Of a stretch of 64,000 bases of DNA, positions 16,824-25,391 are shown one piece after another; the first letter of the stretch is position 1; every line of letters begins with the position of its first letter. Source of the DNA: DAIDKA01 sp035487155 (GTDB taxonomy: Bacteria > Pseudomonadota > Gammaproteobacteria > Steroidobacterales > Steroidobacteraceae); contig DATHMK010000090.1 in the NCBI GenBank assembly GCA_035487155.1, positions 1 to 64,000 on the forward strand, given 5' to 3'. Below the pieces are notes generated by a model. It worked only from the letters and a program-made list of their open reading frames with translations, did no database searches and was not told where the DNA came from. The translations under genes and the position numbers were made by a program.

Positions 16824-18197
16824 ATGATTGAACCATCACCGCCGCGCGTCCGCTATGCCGCGGCCTGCTCCACCCTGTTCATGAATACTCTGTTTCGTCG
16901 CTTCTCTCTGTCTCCGACTGACCTGCTGCGCGATCCGATCTATCGGCGATTGTGGACCTCGATCCTGATCTCCTCGTTCGGTGGGCAGGTGACCCTGCTC
17001 GCCATACCGCTGACGGCGGCGTTGCTGCTGCACGCCAGTGCCGCACAGATGGGCGTACTGACCGCGATGGAAGTCGTGCCCTTCGTGCTGTTCTCATTGC
17101 CCGTGGGGGTATGGCTGGATCGCAGACGCAAGCTCCCTGTGTATGTGGTGGGCGAGTTTTCACTCGCCTGCACCGTGGCCAGCGTGCCACTGGCCTGGTG
17201 GGGTGGTCTGCTGTCGATGCCGTGGCTGTACATCGCCGCCTTCGTGATCGGTTCGGTGAACACGACTGCCGGCAGCGCCGCGCAGATTGTGTTGACGCAG
17301 ATCGTTCCGCGCGAGCGGCTGGTCGAAGCCCACGCAAAAAATTCGCTCGCTGCCTCCACGGCGGAAGTGGCGGGACCGGGCGCGGCCGGGGCACTGATCA
17401 AGCTCACCGGCGCGCCGCTCGCGCTGCTGGCGACGGCGGCGCTGCTGGTGATCTCGGCGTCCAACCTGCGCGGTGTGGCGGTGAAGGAGCCGCCGGGCCG
17501 CCTGCGCGCCCCCTTCTGGCCGGCGATGCGCGAAGGCCTGCAATTTGTGCGCGGCAAGGGGCTGCTTCTGATGCTGGCGAGCATCGTCGGAGCCTGGGAG
17601 CTGTGTAATCAGACGGCCATGGTGGTGCAGATCCTGTTCGCCACACGACTATTGGGCCTGAGTGCGCGCGGGGTGGGCCTGAGTTACGTGGCCCTCGGTG
17701 TCGGTACCATCTCCGCCAGCTCCATTGGTTATCGCCTGGCGCGCCGCCTCGGCCCGGGTCCCACGCTGATATTGGGCGTCGCAGTTTCAAGCGGCGGTTG
17801 GCTGTTGCTGGCATTGGCACCGCTTAACGCGATCGGGATCGTCGCCTATGCGCTGATGCTGTTCATGTTCGGCGTCGGTGCGGTGTTCATCTTCGTCAAC
17901 TTCCTGGCCATGCGGCAATCGGTGACGCCGGGGCAGATGCTTGGACGCATGACCACGACCATGCGCTGGCTGATCATGGTTCCGGCCGGCCCCGGGGCAT
18001 TGATCGGTGGGTTTCTCGGCCAGCGCTTCGGACTTCGCGTGCCGCTCGGATGCGCCGGCATGGCGGGGTTGCTGCTGGCCGCGGTGGCCTGGCGGGTGCC
18101 GCTGATTCGCAGCATCAGGACACTGCCGACCCTGAAAGCAGAAGCCATCAGCCCCTATGCGTCGGATGAGTCGGAAGCCGAATATCAGTCCCAGTGA
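16824..18197 (+). CDS. MFS transporter, enterobactin-exporter/drug-efflux type
   Basis: A 457-aa protein with about twelve membrane segments. The loop 2-3 motif region reads LPVGVWLDRRRKLP, typical of the major facilitator superfamily, and the family resembles EntS/MFS_3 exporters. Likely a proton-driven exporter of unknown substrate. ATG 16824 has AGG close by; ATG 16881 (MNTLFRRFSL) starts nearer the first helix and matches homologue length better. The 3' end overlaps nothing, and the metalloprotease gene begins 58 bases later. Confidence 0.8.
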   Translation: MIEPSPPRVRYAAACSTLFMNTLFRRFSLSPTDLLRDPIYRRLWTSILISSFGGQVTLLAIPLTAALLLHASAAQMGVLTAMEVVPFVLFSLPVGVWLDRRRKLPVYVVGEFSLACTVASVPLAWWGGLLSMPWLYIAAFVIGSVNTTAGSAAQIVLTQIVPRERLVEAHAKNSLAASTAEVAGPGAAGALIKLTGAPLALLATAALLVISASNLRGVAVKEPPGRLRAPFWPAMREGLQFVRGKGLLLMLASIVGAWELCNQTAMVVQILFATRLLGLSARGVGLSYVALGVGTISASSIGYRLARRLGPGPTLILGVAVSSGGWLLLALAPLNAIGIVAYALMLFMFGVGAVFIFVNFLAMRQSVTPGQMLGRMTTTMRWLIMVPAGPGALIGGFLGQRFGLRVPLGCAGMAGLLLAAVAWRVPLIRSIRTLPTLKAEAISPYASDESEAEYQSQ

Positions 18198-18255
18198 GGC
18201 GGTCCGTCACCGAACTTCAATCTGTCCGTCATATTCGTCTGCGAGGGTCTGGAGC

Positions 18256-19194
18256 ATGCGAAGCTTCATCCCCCGCGCATCGACGTTGCTGGCTGCGCTG
18301 GTGCTGTGCTTCGCGATCACTGGCTCCGCCAGGGCCTACACCCTCGAGTTCATGGACAAGTGGGGCCTGTCGTACTTCCAGACCTTCGGTCCCGTATCCT
18401 CCACCCCAGGCGGACCATCGGGCGCCACGATCACCTGGAGCTACATCACCGATGGCGCCGGATTCAGCGACGCGGAGACGTCGCTGCCTTTCGCCCCGGG
18501 CAGCACCAGCTCCCTTGGAACCATCCGCGCCGCCATGGATGCACAGTATGGTGCGGGGGCCTTTGAAGCCGCGGTCAACAATGCATTCGCGGCGTGGGCG
18601 AGCGTCGCCAATGTGAAGTTCGTGCAGGTGCCGGATGATGGCGCACCGTTTGCCGGCACCACCGCCATCGATATACGGATCGGCGCTTATACCTTCACGG
18701 GCGGCTCGGACGTGGGCGGCATCGGCTATGGGCCGCCGCGTGATGCGGTCAACTTTCCGGACGCGCTGGCCGGCGACATCGCCTTTTCGCTGGGCAATAA
18801 TTTTCAGATTGCATCCGGCGCCGATGGCGCGCCGTTACCGCTGATCAACGGCGTGTACTACAACGACGTCGAGAATCTCATGCTGCATGAGATCGGACAC
18901 GCGCTTGGACTCGGGCACAGTTCGGACCCCTCGGCCGTCATGTGCGGCTATGTGGTCATCAACGGGGTGACCTACGACGGCACTCAGTGCACCAACACGC
19001 CCACCGCGAGCTACAACGTGATTCACCGCCGGCTGCAGCCGGACGACATTGCCGGCGCGCAGTTCCTGTATGGACCTCCCGCTCAGGTGACTGATACCGA
19101 CGGCCCGATACCGCTTTGGGCCGATATCGCCGTGGCAGTGGCGCTGTGGGCAATTGCCGCGCGCCGGACGCGCCCGGCAGGGCCTGAAGCCTAA
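18256..19194 (+). CDS. Secreted matrixin-like zinc metalloprotease with a C-terminal membrane/sorting tail
   Basis: The 312-aa precursor has a signal peptide (to about ARAYT, residue 28). Its metzincin zinc site HEIGHALGLGH has His 211, Glu 212, His 215 and His 221, and a candidate Met-turn SAVM follows at 229. These identify an M10-type endopeptidase acting outside the cytoplasm. The C-terminus (PIPLW, hydrophobic stretch, then AARRTR) has the motif-helix-arginine form of exosortase/rhombosortase-type sorting tails, but matches no standard signal exactly. GAGGG precedes ATG 18256. Its stop codon overlaps that of the converging SemiSWEET gene. Confidence 0.85.
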   Translation: MRSFIPRASTLLAALVLCFAITGSARAYTLEFMDKWGLSYFQTFGPVSSTPGGPSGATITWSYITDGAGFSDAETSLPFAPGSTSSLGTIRAAMDAQYGAGAFEAAVNNAFAAWASVANVKFVQVPDDGAPFAGTTAIDIRIGAYTFTGGSDVGGIGYGPPRDAVNFPDALAGDIAFSLGNNFQIASGADGAPLPLINGVYYNDVENLMLHEIGHALGLGHSSDPSAVMCGYVVINGVTYDGTQCTNTPTASYNVIHRRLQPDDIAGAQFLYGPPAQVTDTDGPIPLWADIAVAVALWAIAARRTRPAGPEA

Positions 19195-19466
19195 GCCGCC
19201 GAGCCGCGCCCAGCTGTGATTTTCAGGGCCAGCACAATGCTTGCGAGCAGCAACGTGAAACCGTTGGCCATGGCGATCGGCCAGCTGGCCACACAGATGC
19301 CGTAGATCAGCCACAGCAATGTGCCCAGGCTGAACAGGCTGTACATCCGCAGCGATATGCCGCTGAGGTCGCGCGTTGACCAGGAATGCCAGACCTGCGG
19401 CAGAAAGGCGATCGTGGTGAGGACGCCCGCGGCGAAGCCGAGCAGGTCGATCCCGGTCCAGTGCAT
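19191..19466 (-). CDS. SemiSWEET-type sugar transporter
   Basis: A 91-aa, three-helix protein with the PQ-loop motif (TIAFLPQVWHSW) in helix 1 and the family pattern SLRMYSLFSLGTLLWLIYG in helix 2. SemiSWEETs dimerise to form a bidirectional sugar pore. Length and motifs are typical. It lies nine bases downstream of the Pro-rich membrane-protein gene on the same strand, and its stop overlaps that of the metalloprotease by four bases (CTAG). Confidence 0.9.
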   Translation of the reverse strand: MHWTGIDLLGFAAGVLTTIAFLPQVWHSWSTRDLSGISLRMYSLFSLGTLLWLIYGICVASWPIAMANGFTLLLASIVLALKITAGRGSAA

Positions 19467-19474
19467 CGGCTACA

Positions 19475-20776
19475 TCAATGCTTGATGGAGAGCGCGGCCC
19501 AGGAGTCCGGCTGCGGATCACCGCGCCAGTCCAGGCCCTCTATGGTCAGCGGGTAGGTGCCGGCGCCAAGCGCTGAGGTGTTCAACGAAAAGCCCAGCTC
19601 GCCATTGGAATCCTTGATCAGATTGTTGAGCACTTCGACCCGGACCCGACCCTCGGTGGCACGATCGATGGAGACGCGGAAGGCCCTGAAGTCCGAATGG
19701 GTCATGTTGATCTTGATATTGACCATCTGCGCCGAGGCTCCGCCGATGATGGTGGCGATCGCGGCATTTGGCCCGGCATGGGTGGGCATGATGTCGACAG
19801 TGCTGGTTGCCGTTGCGGCATCGATGGGCTGGTCCATCACCAGCTGGTGCAGGGCGGTCACCTTGCGCGTCTGATCGGTCAGCTGGCGGTTGAGCACCAG
19901 AATCGCAATGCCCAGTATCAGCACCAGACCCGACAGGGCGGCGGGTAGATAGGGCCGCTCCCAGAATTGCTTCGGCTTCTCCTGCCAGGGTTCGGGCTTG
20001 CCACTGGCATCCAGCAAACGCAATGCCGTATGGACCCGCTCGGGCAGGCCGATTTCGTCCAGGATCTGGGGATTCTCGCGGCAGAACTGCTCAAACACCG
20101 TCGCACCGCGCACCGGCAGGCTGCCCGACAGATACAGTTCAACGATGCGGTTGCGGGCGATGAATTCCCGGTCCATGACCGGGGGCACGGCCACGGATTC
20201 AGGGCTGGGCATCTTTTTGGGTGCTGCCGCAGCCGCGGTACGCGCTGGCGCGATCGGCGCGGGAGCCTTGGGCGGCGGGGCGGCCGGCCGGGATGCCATG
20301 GGGGCCGGTGCCGCCACAGGGGTTCTGGGCGGCTGGGGCGGCTGGACCGGCTGGGCCGGGGCGGGTGCCGGTGGCTTGGGGGGCGGAGCCGCCTGACGGG
20401 GGACCGCCGGGACAGGCGCCACAGGGACCTGCAGGTTCACATCAGGGATGGTGCGAACCCCGGTTGTGGGCGCCTCGGGGCTGTCCAGTTCGGGCATCAG
20501 ATCGGCATAGGGGTCATCGCTGATACCGGTCTTTGGCGCTGCAATCCGCACCGTGGTGGTGGCATTGCGATCGGTAAGCTTCGGGGTGGGCAGCTGTTTG
20601 CGGCCCGAGCCCGCCGCGGCGGCCATCGCCGAATGGGCGGTACGCGCATCAATGGCGGAGGTCTCCAGCAATTCCATGTCTGGAACCAGCGCCATCAGGT
20701 CATCCTGGGACACGGAGTCCTCGGGTGAACCTTCCGGAGGGGGCGTTGGCGCGTCAGGGTTCGATTGCGGGGCCAT
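19475..20776 (-). CDS. Pro/Ala-rich single-span membrane protein, unknown
   Basis: A 433-aa protein in four parts. An acidic N-terminus (SQDDLMALVPDMELLE) comes first, then a low-complexity Pro/Ala linker (about 115-195). A conserved-looking cytoplasmic domain follows (ARNRIVELYLSGSLPVRGATVFEQFC), with one helix (about 272-292) and an extracytoplasmic beta-rich domain ending in DSWAALSIKH. The region around VFEQFCRENP could bind a partner. No named family is recognised; the layout suggests an envelope-spanning scaffold. The SemiSWEET gene follows closely. Confidence 0.7.
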   Translation of the reverse strand: MAPQSNPDAPTPPPEGSPEDSVSQDDLMALVPDMELLETSAIDARTAHSAMAAAAGSGRKQLPTPKLTDRNATTTVRIAAPKTGISDDPYADLMPELDSPEAPTTGVRTIPDVNLQVPVAPVPAVPRQAAPPPKPPAPAPAQPVQPPQPPRTPVAAPAPMASRPAAPPPKAPAPIAPARTAAAAAPKKMPSPESVAVPPVMDREFIARNRIVELYLSGSLPVRGATVFEQFCRENPQILDEIGLPERVHTALRLLDASGKPEPWQEKPKQFWERPYLPAALSGLVLILGIAILVLNRQLTDQTRKVTALHQLVMDQPIDAATATSTVDIMPTHAGPNAAIATIIGGASAQMVNIKINMTHSDFRAFRVSIDRATEGRVRVEVLNNLIKDSNGELGFSLNTSALGAGTYPLTIEGLDWRGDPQPDSWAALSIKH

Positions 20777-20995
20777 CGGCTGAACTCTATAGAGATCCGC
20801 GTTGATCCAGACACCTATCGTGCAGCCTGGCGTTAAGGAAACACAGGGGCTGCCTCACAGAAACAGCCTACGCCACCCGATTGCGAACTGCGTCTCAATT
20901 ATCTCACCGGCCCATGTGGCATGCGGCCGATCACATCGGTAACGCCCAGGCTCTGCTAGCTTCGGCGGACACTGCCTGGACGCGCGACTGAACCC

Positions 20996-22249
20996 ATGGT
21001 TGGAGACGAGAACGCACTGAGTTCGGCCACTTCGTGGCTGGGCCTGCCACGGCGCTTCCCAGAGCCGGTCGAAACCGACCTCATCCAATTCAGCCTGCGC
21101 GTCTTCAAGCCCGGCATCCGAGCCTGGCACACCGCGGCGCTGTGCGTCACCGTGCTGGTCCTGATCGGCCAAACGGCACTGGCCCGCGCCGGTTACCCGC
21201 ATTCCGCCCTGCCGCTTTCGCTGCTGCAGATGACGCCGCTCAACCTGTGGCTGATCGCCCTGGCCGTGAGTGCCCGCGCCGTGCTGTGCATACTGTCCTG
21301 GCGTGCAGACTTCCTGCGTGTCTATGCCCGGGCGGCCCTGCCGTTGGCGCTGGTCGGGCATCTTTGCATCAATGCGATATTCGCCGGACAGATCTTCGGA
21401 CCGCATCCCGGATATCTCACGACGATCGCCGTGTGCGCCTTTGGCGCCAGCGTCCTGACCGGGCTGCAGTTTCGCCAGTCACTGCTGGTCAACGGCGCGG
21501 TGCTGGGTCTGCTGATCGTGTGTGCGTGGCAACAGCCCCTGCCGGCCCTGGCGCTGGTGTCGGTCGTTGGCCATATCGCCTTCGCCATGTTCGTCGCCGG
21601 CGTCGTTGCGGTGGGGCTGGAACGCTCGGTGCGCGCCCTGTTCTTGGAGAACCAGCGGGTCGTAGAGATGGCGGCGAGCGATGGTCTGACGGGGCTCAAG
21701 AACCGGCGCGCCTTTGATGAGCACCTCAGGCGGGTTTGGCAACTGGCGATCCGTGACAAACGCGCGCTGGGCGTGATGCTGATCGACGTCGATTTCTTCA
21801 AGGCCTTCAATGACAGCCTCGGTCACCAGGCAGGCGATGCCGCCTTGCAGAGCATCGCCAAGGTCGTCAGCGCCACGGCGCGACGGCCGCTGGACATGTC
21901 GGCGCGTTACGGCGGCGAAGAGCTGGCCATCATCCTATACGACGTCACCCGGGAATTCGTGGCTGAAGCGGCGGAGCGCGTACAGCGCAAAGTCGAGGCG
22001 CTCGGGATCCGCCATCCCAAATCCGCCGTGTCGCCCATGGTGACCGTGAGTACCGGAGCCGCCTTCGTGCGGCCGAACCTGGAACGAAGCCCGCAGGGGG
22101 CCATCATGCTGGCTGATCGAGGCCTGTATGCGGCCAAGCACGCGGGGCGCAATCGCGCCACGCTTCTGGATCGTGATCTGGAGGCGATCACCACCGGCGT
22201 ATTCGCCACCAGCGTGGCGCCGGCCAACACCCGGACAGGGTCAGGCTAA
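20996..22249 (+). CDS. Membrane-bound diguanylate cyclase (GGDEF)
   Basis: The 417-aa protein has about six hydrophobic segments (residues 45-205), then a GGDEF domain starting MAASDGLTGLKNRRAF. The signature is RYGGEEL, an active-type variant of GGDEF, and the metal/substrate residues (DVDFFKAFND, LGHQAGD) are present. It should make cyclic di-GMP from two GTP at the membrane in response to a signal sensed by the N-terminal helices. No RxxD inhibition site is evident before the signature. Its 3' end overlaps the converging EAL-like gene by nine bases. Confidence 0.88.
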   Translation: MVGDENALSSATSWLGLPRRFPEPVETDLIQFSLRVFKPGIRAWHTAALCVTVLVLIGQTALARAGYPHSALPLSLLQMTPLNLWLIALAVSARAVLCILSWRADFLRVYARAALPLALVGHLCINAIFAGQIFGPHPGYLTTIAVCAFGASVLTGLQFRQSLLVNGAVLGLLIVCAWQQPLPALALVSVVGHIAFAMFVAGVVAVGLERSVRALFLENQRVVEMAASDGLTGLKNRRAFDEHLRRVWQLAIRDKRALGVMLIDVDFFKAFNDSLGHQAGDAALQSIAKVVSATARRPLDMSARYGGEELAIILYDVTREFVAEAAERVQRKVEALGIRHPKSAVSPMVTVSTGAAFVRPNLERSPQGAIMLADRGLYAAKHAGRNRATLLDRDLEAITTGVFATSVAPANTRTGSG

Positions 22250-23662
22250 CAGCGACTCCAGTAACTGTTGCAGGGGTTGGGTCGTCGAGGTCTGGGTGGA
22301 GTCGAAGCCCACCGCGGACAGCCAGCGCCGGCCGGACTGCGAGTCCACATACTTGGCGGCGCAATGGGTACCCAGGACCTTGGCGGCCTGGGCGATGGCG
22401 ACGACGCGGGCCTGCGCGAGCTTGTCGCGCATGGCCAGGGCGGCCAGTCGGCTCTCCACCTTCACCATGCGCAGGGCGCTGGAGCGCAGCAGATCCAGCA
22501 CCCCGGTATTGAAGGTGAAATCGTCGATCACGGCGAAGCAGCGTGATTGCTCGCACTGCGCCAGGAGTTTTTCGGCCTCGCGCCGATGGCTCAGGCAGGC
22601 GATTTCTCGCAGTTCAAAGCCTATCATTGCAGGGTCAATGGGCGCCGCCGCCAGGGCGCGCGCCAGCGCCGCGGGCAGCTCGGCATCTTCCAGCGCCTGC
22701 GCGGAAACGCCGATGGTGAAGCTCAACGGATCGCCCTGCAGGGCCTGTGGATTCTGTTTCAGCCACGCCAGCAGCTGATTGAGGGTGCTCAGAGCGTCTC
22801 CGCGCTGCTGTTCTGCCGCCGCCACCACCTGGTAACGACGGGTACGCGCACCGGCCCTCAGGCGTACCAGTTCGCGCAGGCGCAGCGGCTGCACGGCGTC
22901 CGGCATCGGCACTGCCGGGGCTGGATCACAGCTGAAGCTGATTTCAACGGAGCCCGTGGTCTCAGGTTCGGCCCAGGCCAGCACGTCGCTGTCGGCAATC
23001 GCTGCCTCGGGGGCGCCTGGTTCCAGGATATCCAGAACCTTCGCATCATCCACCGTGGTGCTGGGCGGTGTCGCCGACGGCGGCCACTCCAAGGTGTCCT
23101 TCGAGAATGAGACATTGGCCGTGTCGCCGACGCTCACGCCGGGGATGACGGCGACTTCCATCGGCACCGTCCCCGATGAGAACGGACGAATCCCCGCAAA
23201 GGTCGCGGTCGCCCCGAGCTGCGGCGGCGCCAGCAGCAGCGCTATCTTCTGCAGGATGGAGCGCATGCTGGTGTTGAGAATGCGCGCCGCGAGATTGCCC
23301 GAATTGAGGGTCTTGGCATCCATCAGCAGCATGATCACGCCGGCCAGGGTGGCGCGCGGGGTGCGTACCGCCAGGAACAGCGCGGCGCGACTGTCCGCCA
23401 TCGGTGATTCGTGGTGGGCGCGGGTGTTGGTGGCGGTCAGCGCAGCAATGGCTTCCTCGACCACGACCTGCTCATCGGGCCCCAGAGCTCCTTCGCTCAG
23501 CCATTGCACGTCGCCGGCGGCGTCGAAGATGGAGGCCGAATGCAGCCGCAGCGGCGGCAAGGATGACAACAGCTGCTTGCCCAGCGATTCAGCTGTTTCG
23601 GCGGCTTCGCCCTGCGCCTCGGTCTGCGGGCGCAGGGCGGCATTGAGATTGGAATTCGACAA
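22241..23662 (-). CDS. Degenerate EAL-domain protein (probably non-catalytic)
   Basis: In the 473-aa product, residues from about 265 follow the EAL-barrel pattern: LRLRELVRLRAG, IGFELREIACL, FAVIDDFTFNTGVLDLLR, MVKVESRLAALAM. The EAL motif itself, the DDFGTG loop and the KID/E catalytic lysine are altered, so phosphodiesterase activity is unlikely and a binding or signalling role is inferred. The N-terminal 190 residues look like a GAF-type or similar sensory region (SASIFDAAGDVQWLSEGALG), followed by an acidic linker. It converges on the diguanylate cyclase gene. Confidence 0.7.
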   Translation of the reverse strand: MSNSNLNAALRPQTEAQGEAAETAESLGKQLLSSLPPLRLHSASIFDAAGDVQWLSEGALGPDEQVVVEEAIAALTATNTRAHHESPMADSRAALFLAVRTPRATLAGVIMLLMDAKTLNSGNLAARILNTSMRSILQKIALLLAPPQLGATATFAGIRPFSSGTVPMEVAVIPGVSVGDTANVSFSKDTLEWPPSATPPSTTVDDAKVLDILEPGAPEAAIADSDVLAWAEPETTGSVEISFSCDPAPAVPMPDAVQPLRLRELVRLRAGARTRRYQVVAAAEQQRGDALSTLNQLLAWLKQNPQALQGDPLSFTIGVSAQALEDAELPAALARALAAAPIDPAMIGFELREIACLSHRREAEKLLAQCEQSRCFAVIDDFTFNTGVLDLLRSSALRMVKVESRLAALAMRDKLAQARVVAIAQAAKVLGTHCAAKYVDSQSGRRWLSAVGFDSTQTSTTQPLQQLLESLLA

Positions 23663-23826
23663 CTACAGCACCCCGGTATCTGGCCCTAGGGTGGCAGTCT
23701 CTTTGTGGCGACAGCGTGACGGCGCTCGCGTTCTGCGATGCTGATGGCAGCGGAGCGCGCGATGCGCGCCCCGCGCTTGTCATAACCGTCGGCGTTAGAA
23801 CTTAAGCTGGTATCGGACCTTACTTA

Positions 23827-24330
23827 TCACCCGGGCAGGAAATCGCGCTTGCCGATTTCCACGCCGTTGTGCCGCAGGATGGAATAGGCGGCCGTGGCAT
23901 GAAAAAAGAAATTCGGCAGCACCCAATTGCGCAGGTAGGTGAGACCTTTGAACTCGAGCTTGGTATCGCGCATCGGAATCACGATGTCGCGATCTTCGGC
24001 GCCCTTGAAACTGTCGGCCTTCACGCTCGACACGAAGTCGATGGTCTTCTTGATGCGTGATTGCAGTTCGGCAAGTGTCTGCTCGTTGTCTTCGAACTTC
24101 GGCACATCCACGCCGGCCAGGCGCGCCACGCCGCTCTTCGCAAAATCGGTCGTCAGCTGCACCTGCTTGATGAGCGAGAACATGTCCGGCGCCAGGCGCG
24201 CATTGGCCAGAACCGCGCTGTCGAACTTCTTGGCGGTCGCGAATTCGGCCGCCTTGTCCAGCTGCTTCGAGAGGTTGGCGAGCATGGGCAGGAAGGTTTC
24301 CACCGTCATGGTGTACACGGAAATCTGCAT
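23827..24330 (-). CDS. DUF1993 family protein
   Basis: A 167-aa alpha-helical protein with the family's features: YTMTVETFLPMLANLSKQLDKA at the start, a central ARLAPDMFSLIKQVQ, and the end LPNFFFHATAAYSILRHNGVEIGKRDFLPG. DUF1993 proteins resemble DinB four-helix bundles, and their biochemical role is not established. The divergent arrangement with a LysR regulator 124 bases away is common for this family and suggests control by that regulator. Confidence 0.9.
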   Translation of the reverse strand: MQISVYTMTVETFLPMLANLSKQLDKAAEFATAKKFDSAVLANARLAPDMFSLIKQVQLTTDFAKSGVARLAGVDVPKFEDNEQTLAELQSRIKKTIDFVSSVKADSFKGAEDRDIVIPMRDTKLEFKGLTYLRNWVLPNFFFHATAAYSILRHNGVEIGKRDFLPG

Positions 24331-24392
24331 CGGGGTCTTCTCCTAACGCGGTTGGCTTGGACGACAGGCCGCGGATTCTACACTCTGTTGTT

Positions 24393-24411
24393 CTGTACAT
24401 TTATGTCACAG
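24393..24411. promoter_or_regulatory. Possible LysR-type binding site
   Basis: CTGT and ACAG arms separated by 11 bases (a T-N11-A type box) lie between the divergent DUF1993 and LysR genes, where such a regulator would bind to control both. Confidence 0.35.
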
Positions 24412-24454
24412 TGGTGAAACAATAGGGACTGGAATAGCTCTTATTGGAAGCAAA

Positions 24455-25375
24455 ATGAGCCTGTTCTGGATGCCCGCACAACTGGCCACCCTCTCCAAAG
24501 TGGTCGAATTGAATGGCTTCTCCGCGGCCGCCCGGGCGCTTGGAGTGCCGAAAGCCGCCGTCAGCCGCGCGGTCGCGGATCTCGAGACTGCCCTTGGGGT
24601 GCGGGTTCTGAATCGAACCACCCGCCGCCTGTCTCTGACCGAGGCGGGTCAGCTGATCTATCCCAATGCGCGGCGGCTGGCCGATGAGGCCGATGCCGCG
24701 CGTCTGCAGATCGCACGCTGGTTCGCACCCCCCACCGGGCCGCTACGCGTCGCGGCGGACCCCACCTATGGGCGGATTTTGCTGGCGCCTCTGGTGCCGC
24801 GCTTCATGGAAAGCTTTCCGAATATCCCGCTGGAAGTGAATCTGCAGTCCCAGGGGGCCGGCATGGATTTTGGTTCAGGCAAGGGCGTTGACGTCGCCAT
24901 CCGTACCGGCACGGGTGAGGAGCCGGGCATGGCGCACTGGCTGCTGGGCTCCCCGCCGGCCATTCTGTGCGCGACGCCCGCGTATCTGCAGCGCCGCGGC
25001 ACGCCGCAGCGGCCCGATGACCTGCGCTCGCACGACCTTCTGACCCCCGAAGGCGAGGGTCCGGAATTTCGCATGACACTGGTTCATGGCGCCATGCGGG
25101 CCGAGATCCGCGTGACCTCGCGGCTGGCGGTGAACGATCCGGCGGTGCTGCACGCGGCGACGGCCGCCGGCCTTGGAATCGGCGTGCTCCCGGAATTCCT
25201 CTGTCGGCAGGGGCTGGCCACGGGTCGGCTCAAGCTACTGCTGTCCGACTGGGAGCTGCCGCAGATCATGCCGCTGTACGCGGTGTACCCTGCAACCCAG
25301 GGCGCGGATTTGCGCGTCCAGTGCTTCGTGGATTTCCTGGCGGCCAACGTGGTTCCGGCGCTGGCGCAGATCTGA
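24455..25375 (+). CDS. LysR-family transcriptional regulator
   Basis: A 306-aa protein with the N-terminal winged helix-turn-helix (LNGFSAAARALGVPKAAVSRAVADLE) and the two-lobed effector domain (VAADPTYGRILLAPLVPRF...). This matches the AaeR/DsdC-like group that often sits beside DUF1993 genes. It probably regulates the divergent DUF1993 gene and itself. The acyl-CoA dehydrogenase gene starts 17 bases after its stop, so the two may share a transcript. ATG 24455 is followed directly by the conserved DNA-binding domain. Confidence 0.9.
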   Translation: MSLFWMPAQLATLSKVVELNGFSAAARALGVPKAAVSRAVADLETALGVRVLNRTTRRLSLTEAGQLIYPNARRLADEADAARLQIARWFAPPTGPLRVAADPTYGRILLAPLVPRFMESFPNIPLEVNLQSQGAGMDFGSGKGVDVAIRTGTGEEPGMAHWLLGSPPAILCATPAYLQRRGTPQRPDDLRSHDLLTPEGEGPEFRMTLVHGAMRAEIRVTSRLAVNDPAVLHAATAAGLGIGVLPEFLCRQGLATGRLKLLLSDWELPQIMPLYAVYPATQGADLRVQCFVDFLAANVVPALAQI

Positions 25376-25391
25376 AAGATAGAGGTCTGAA

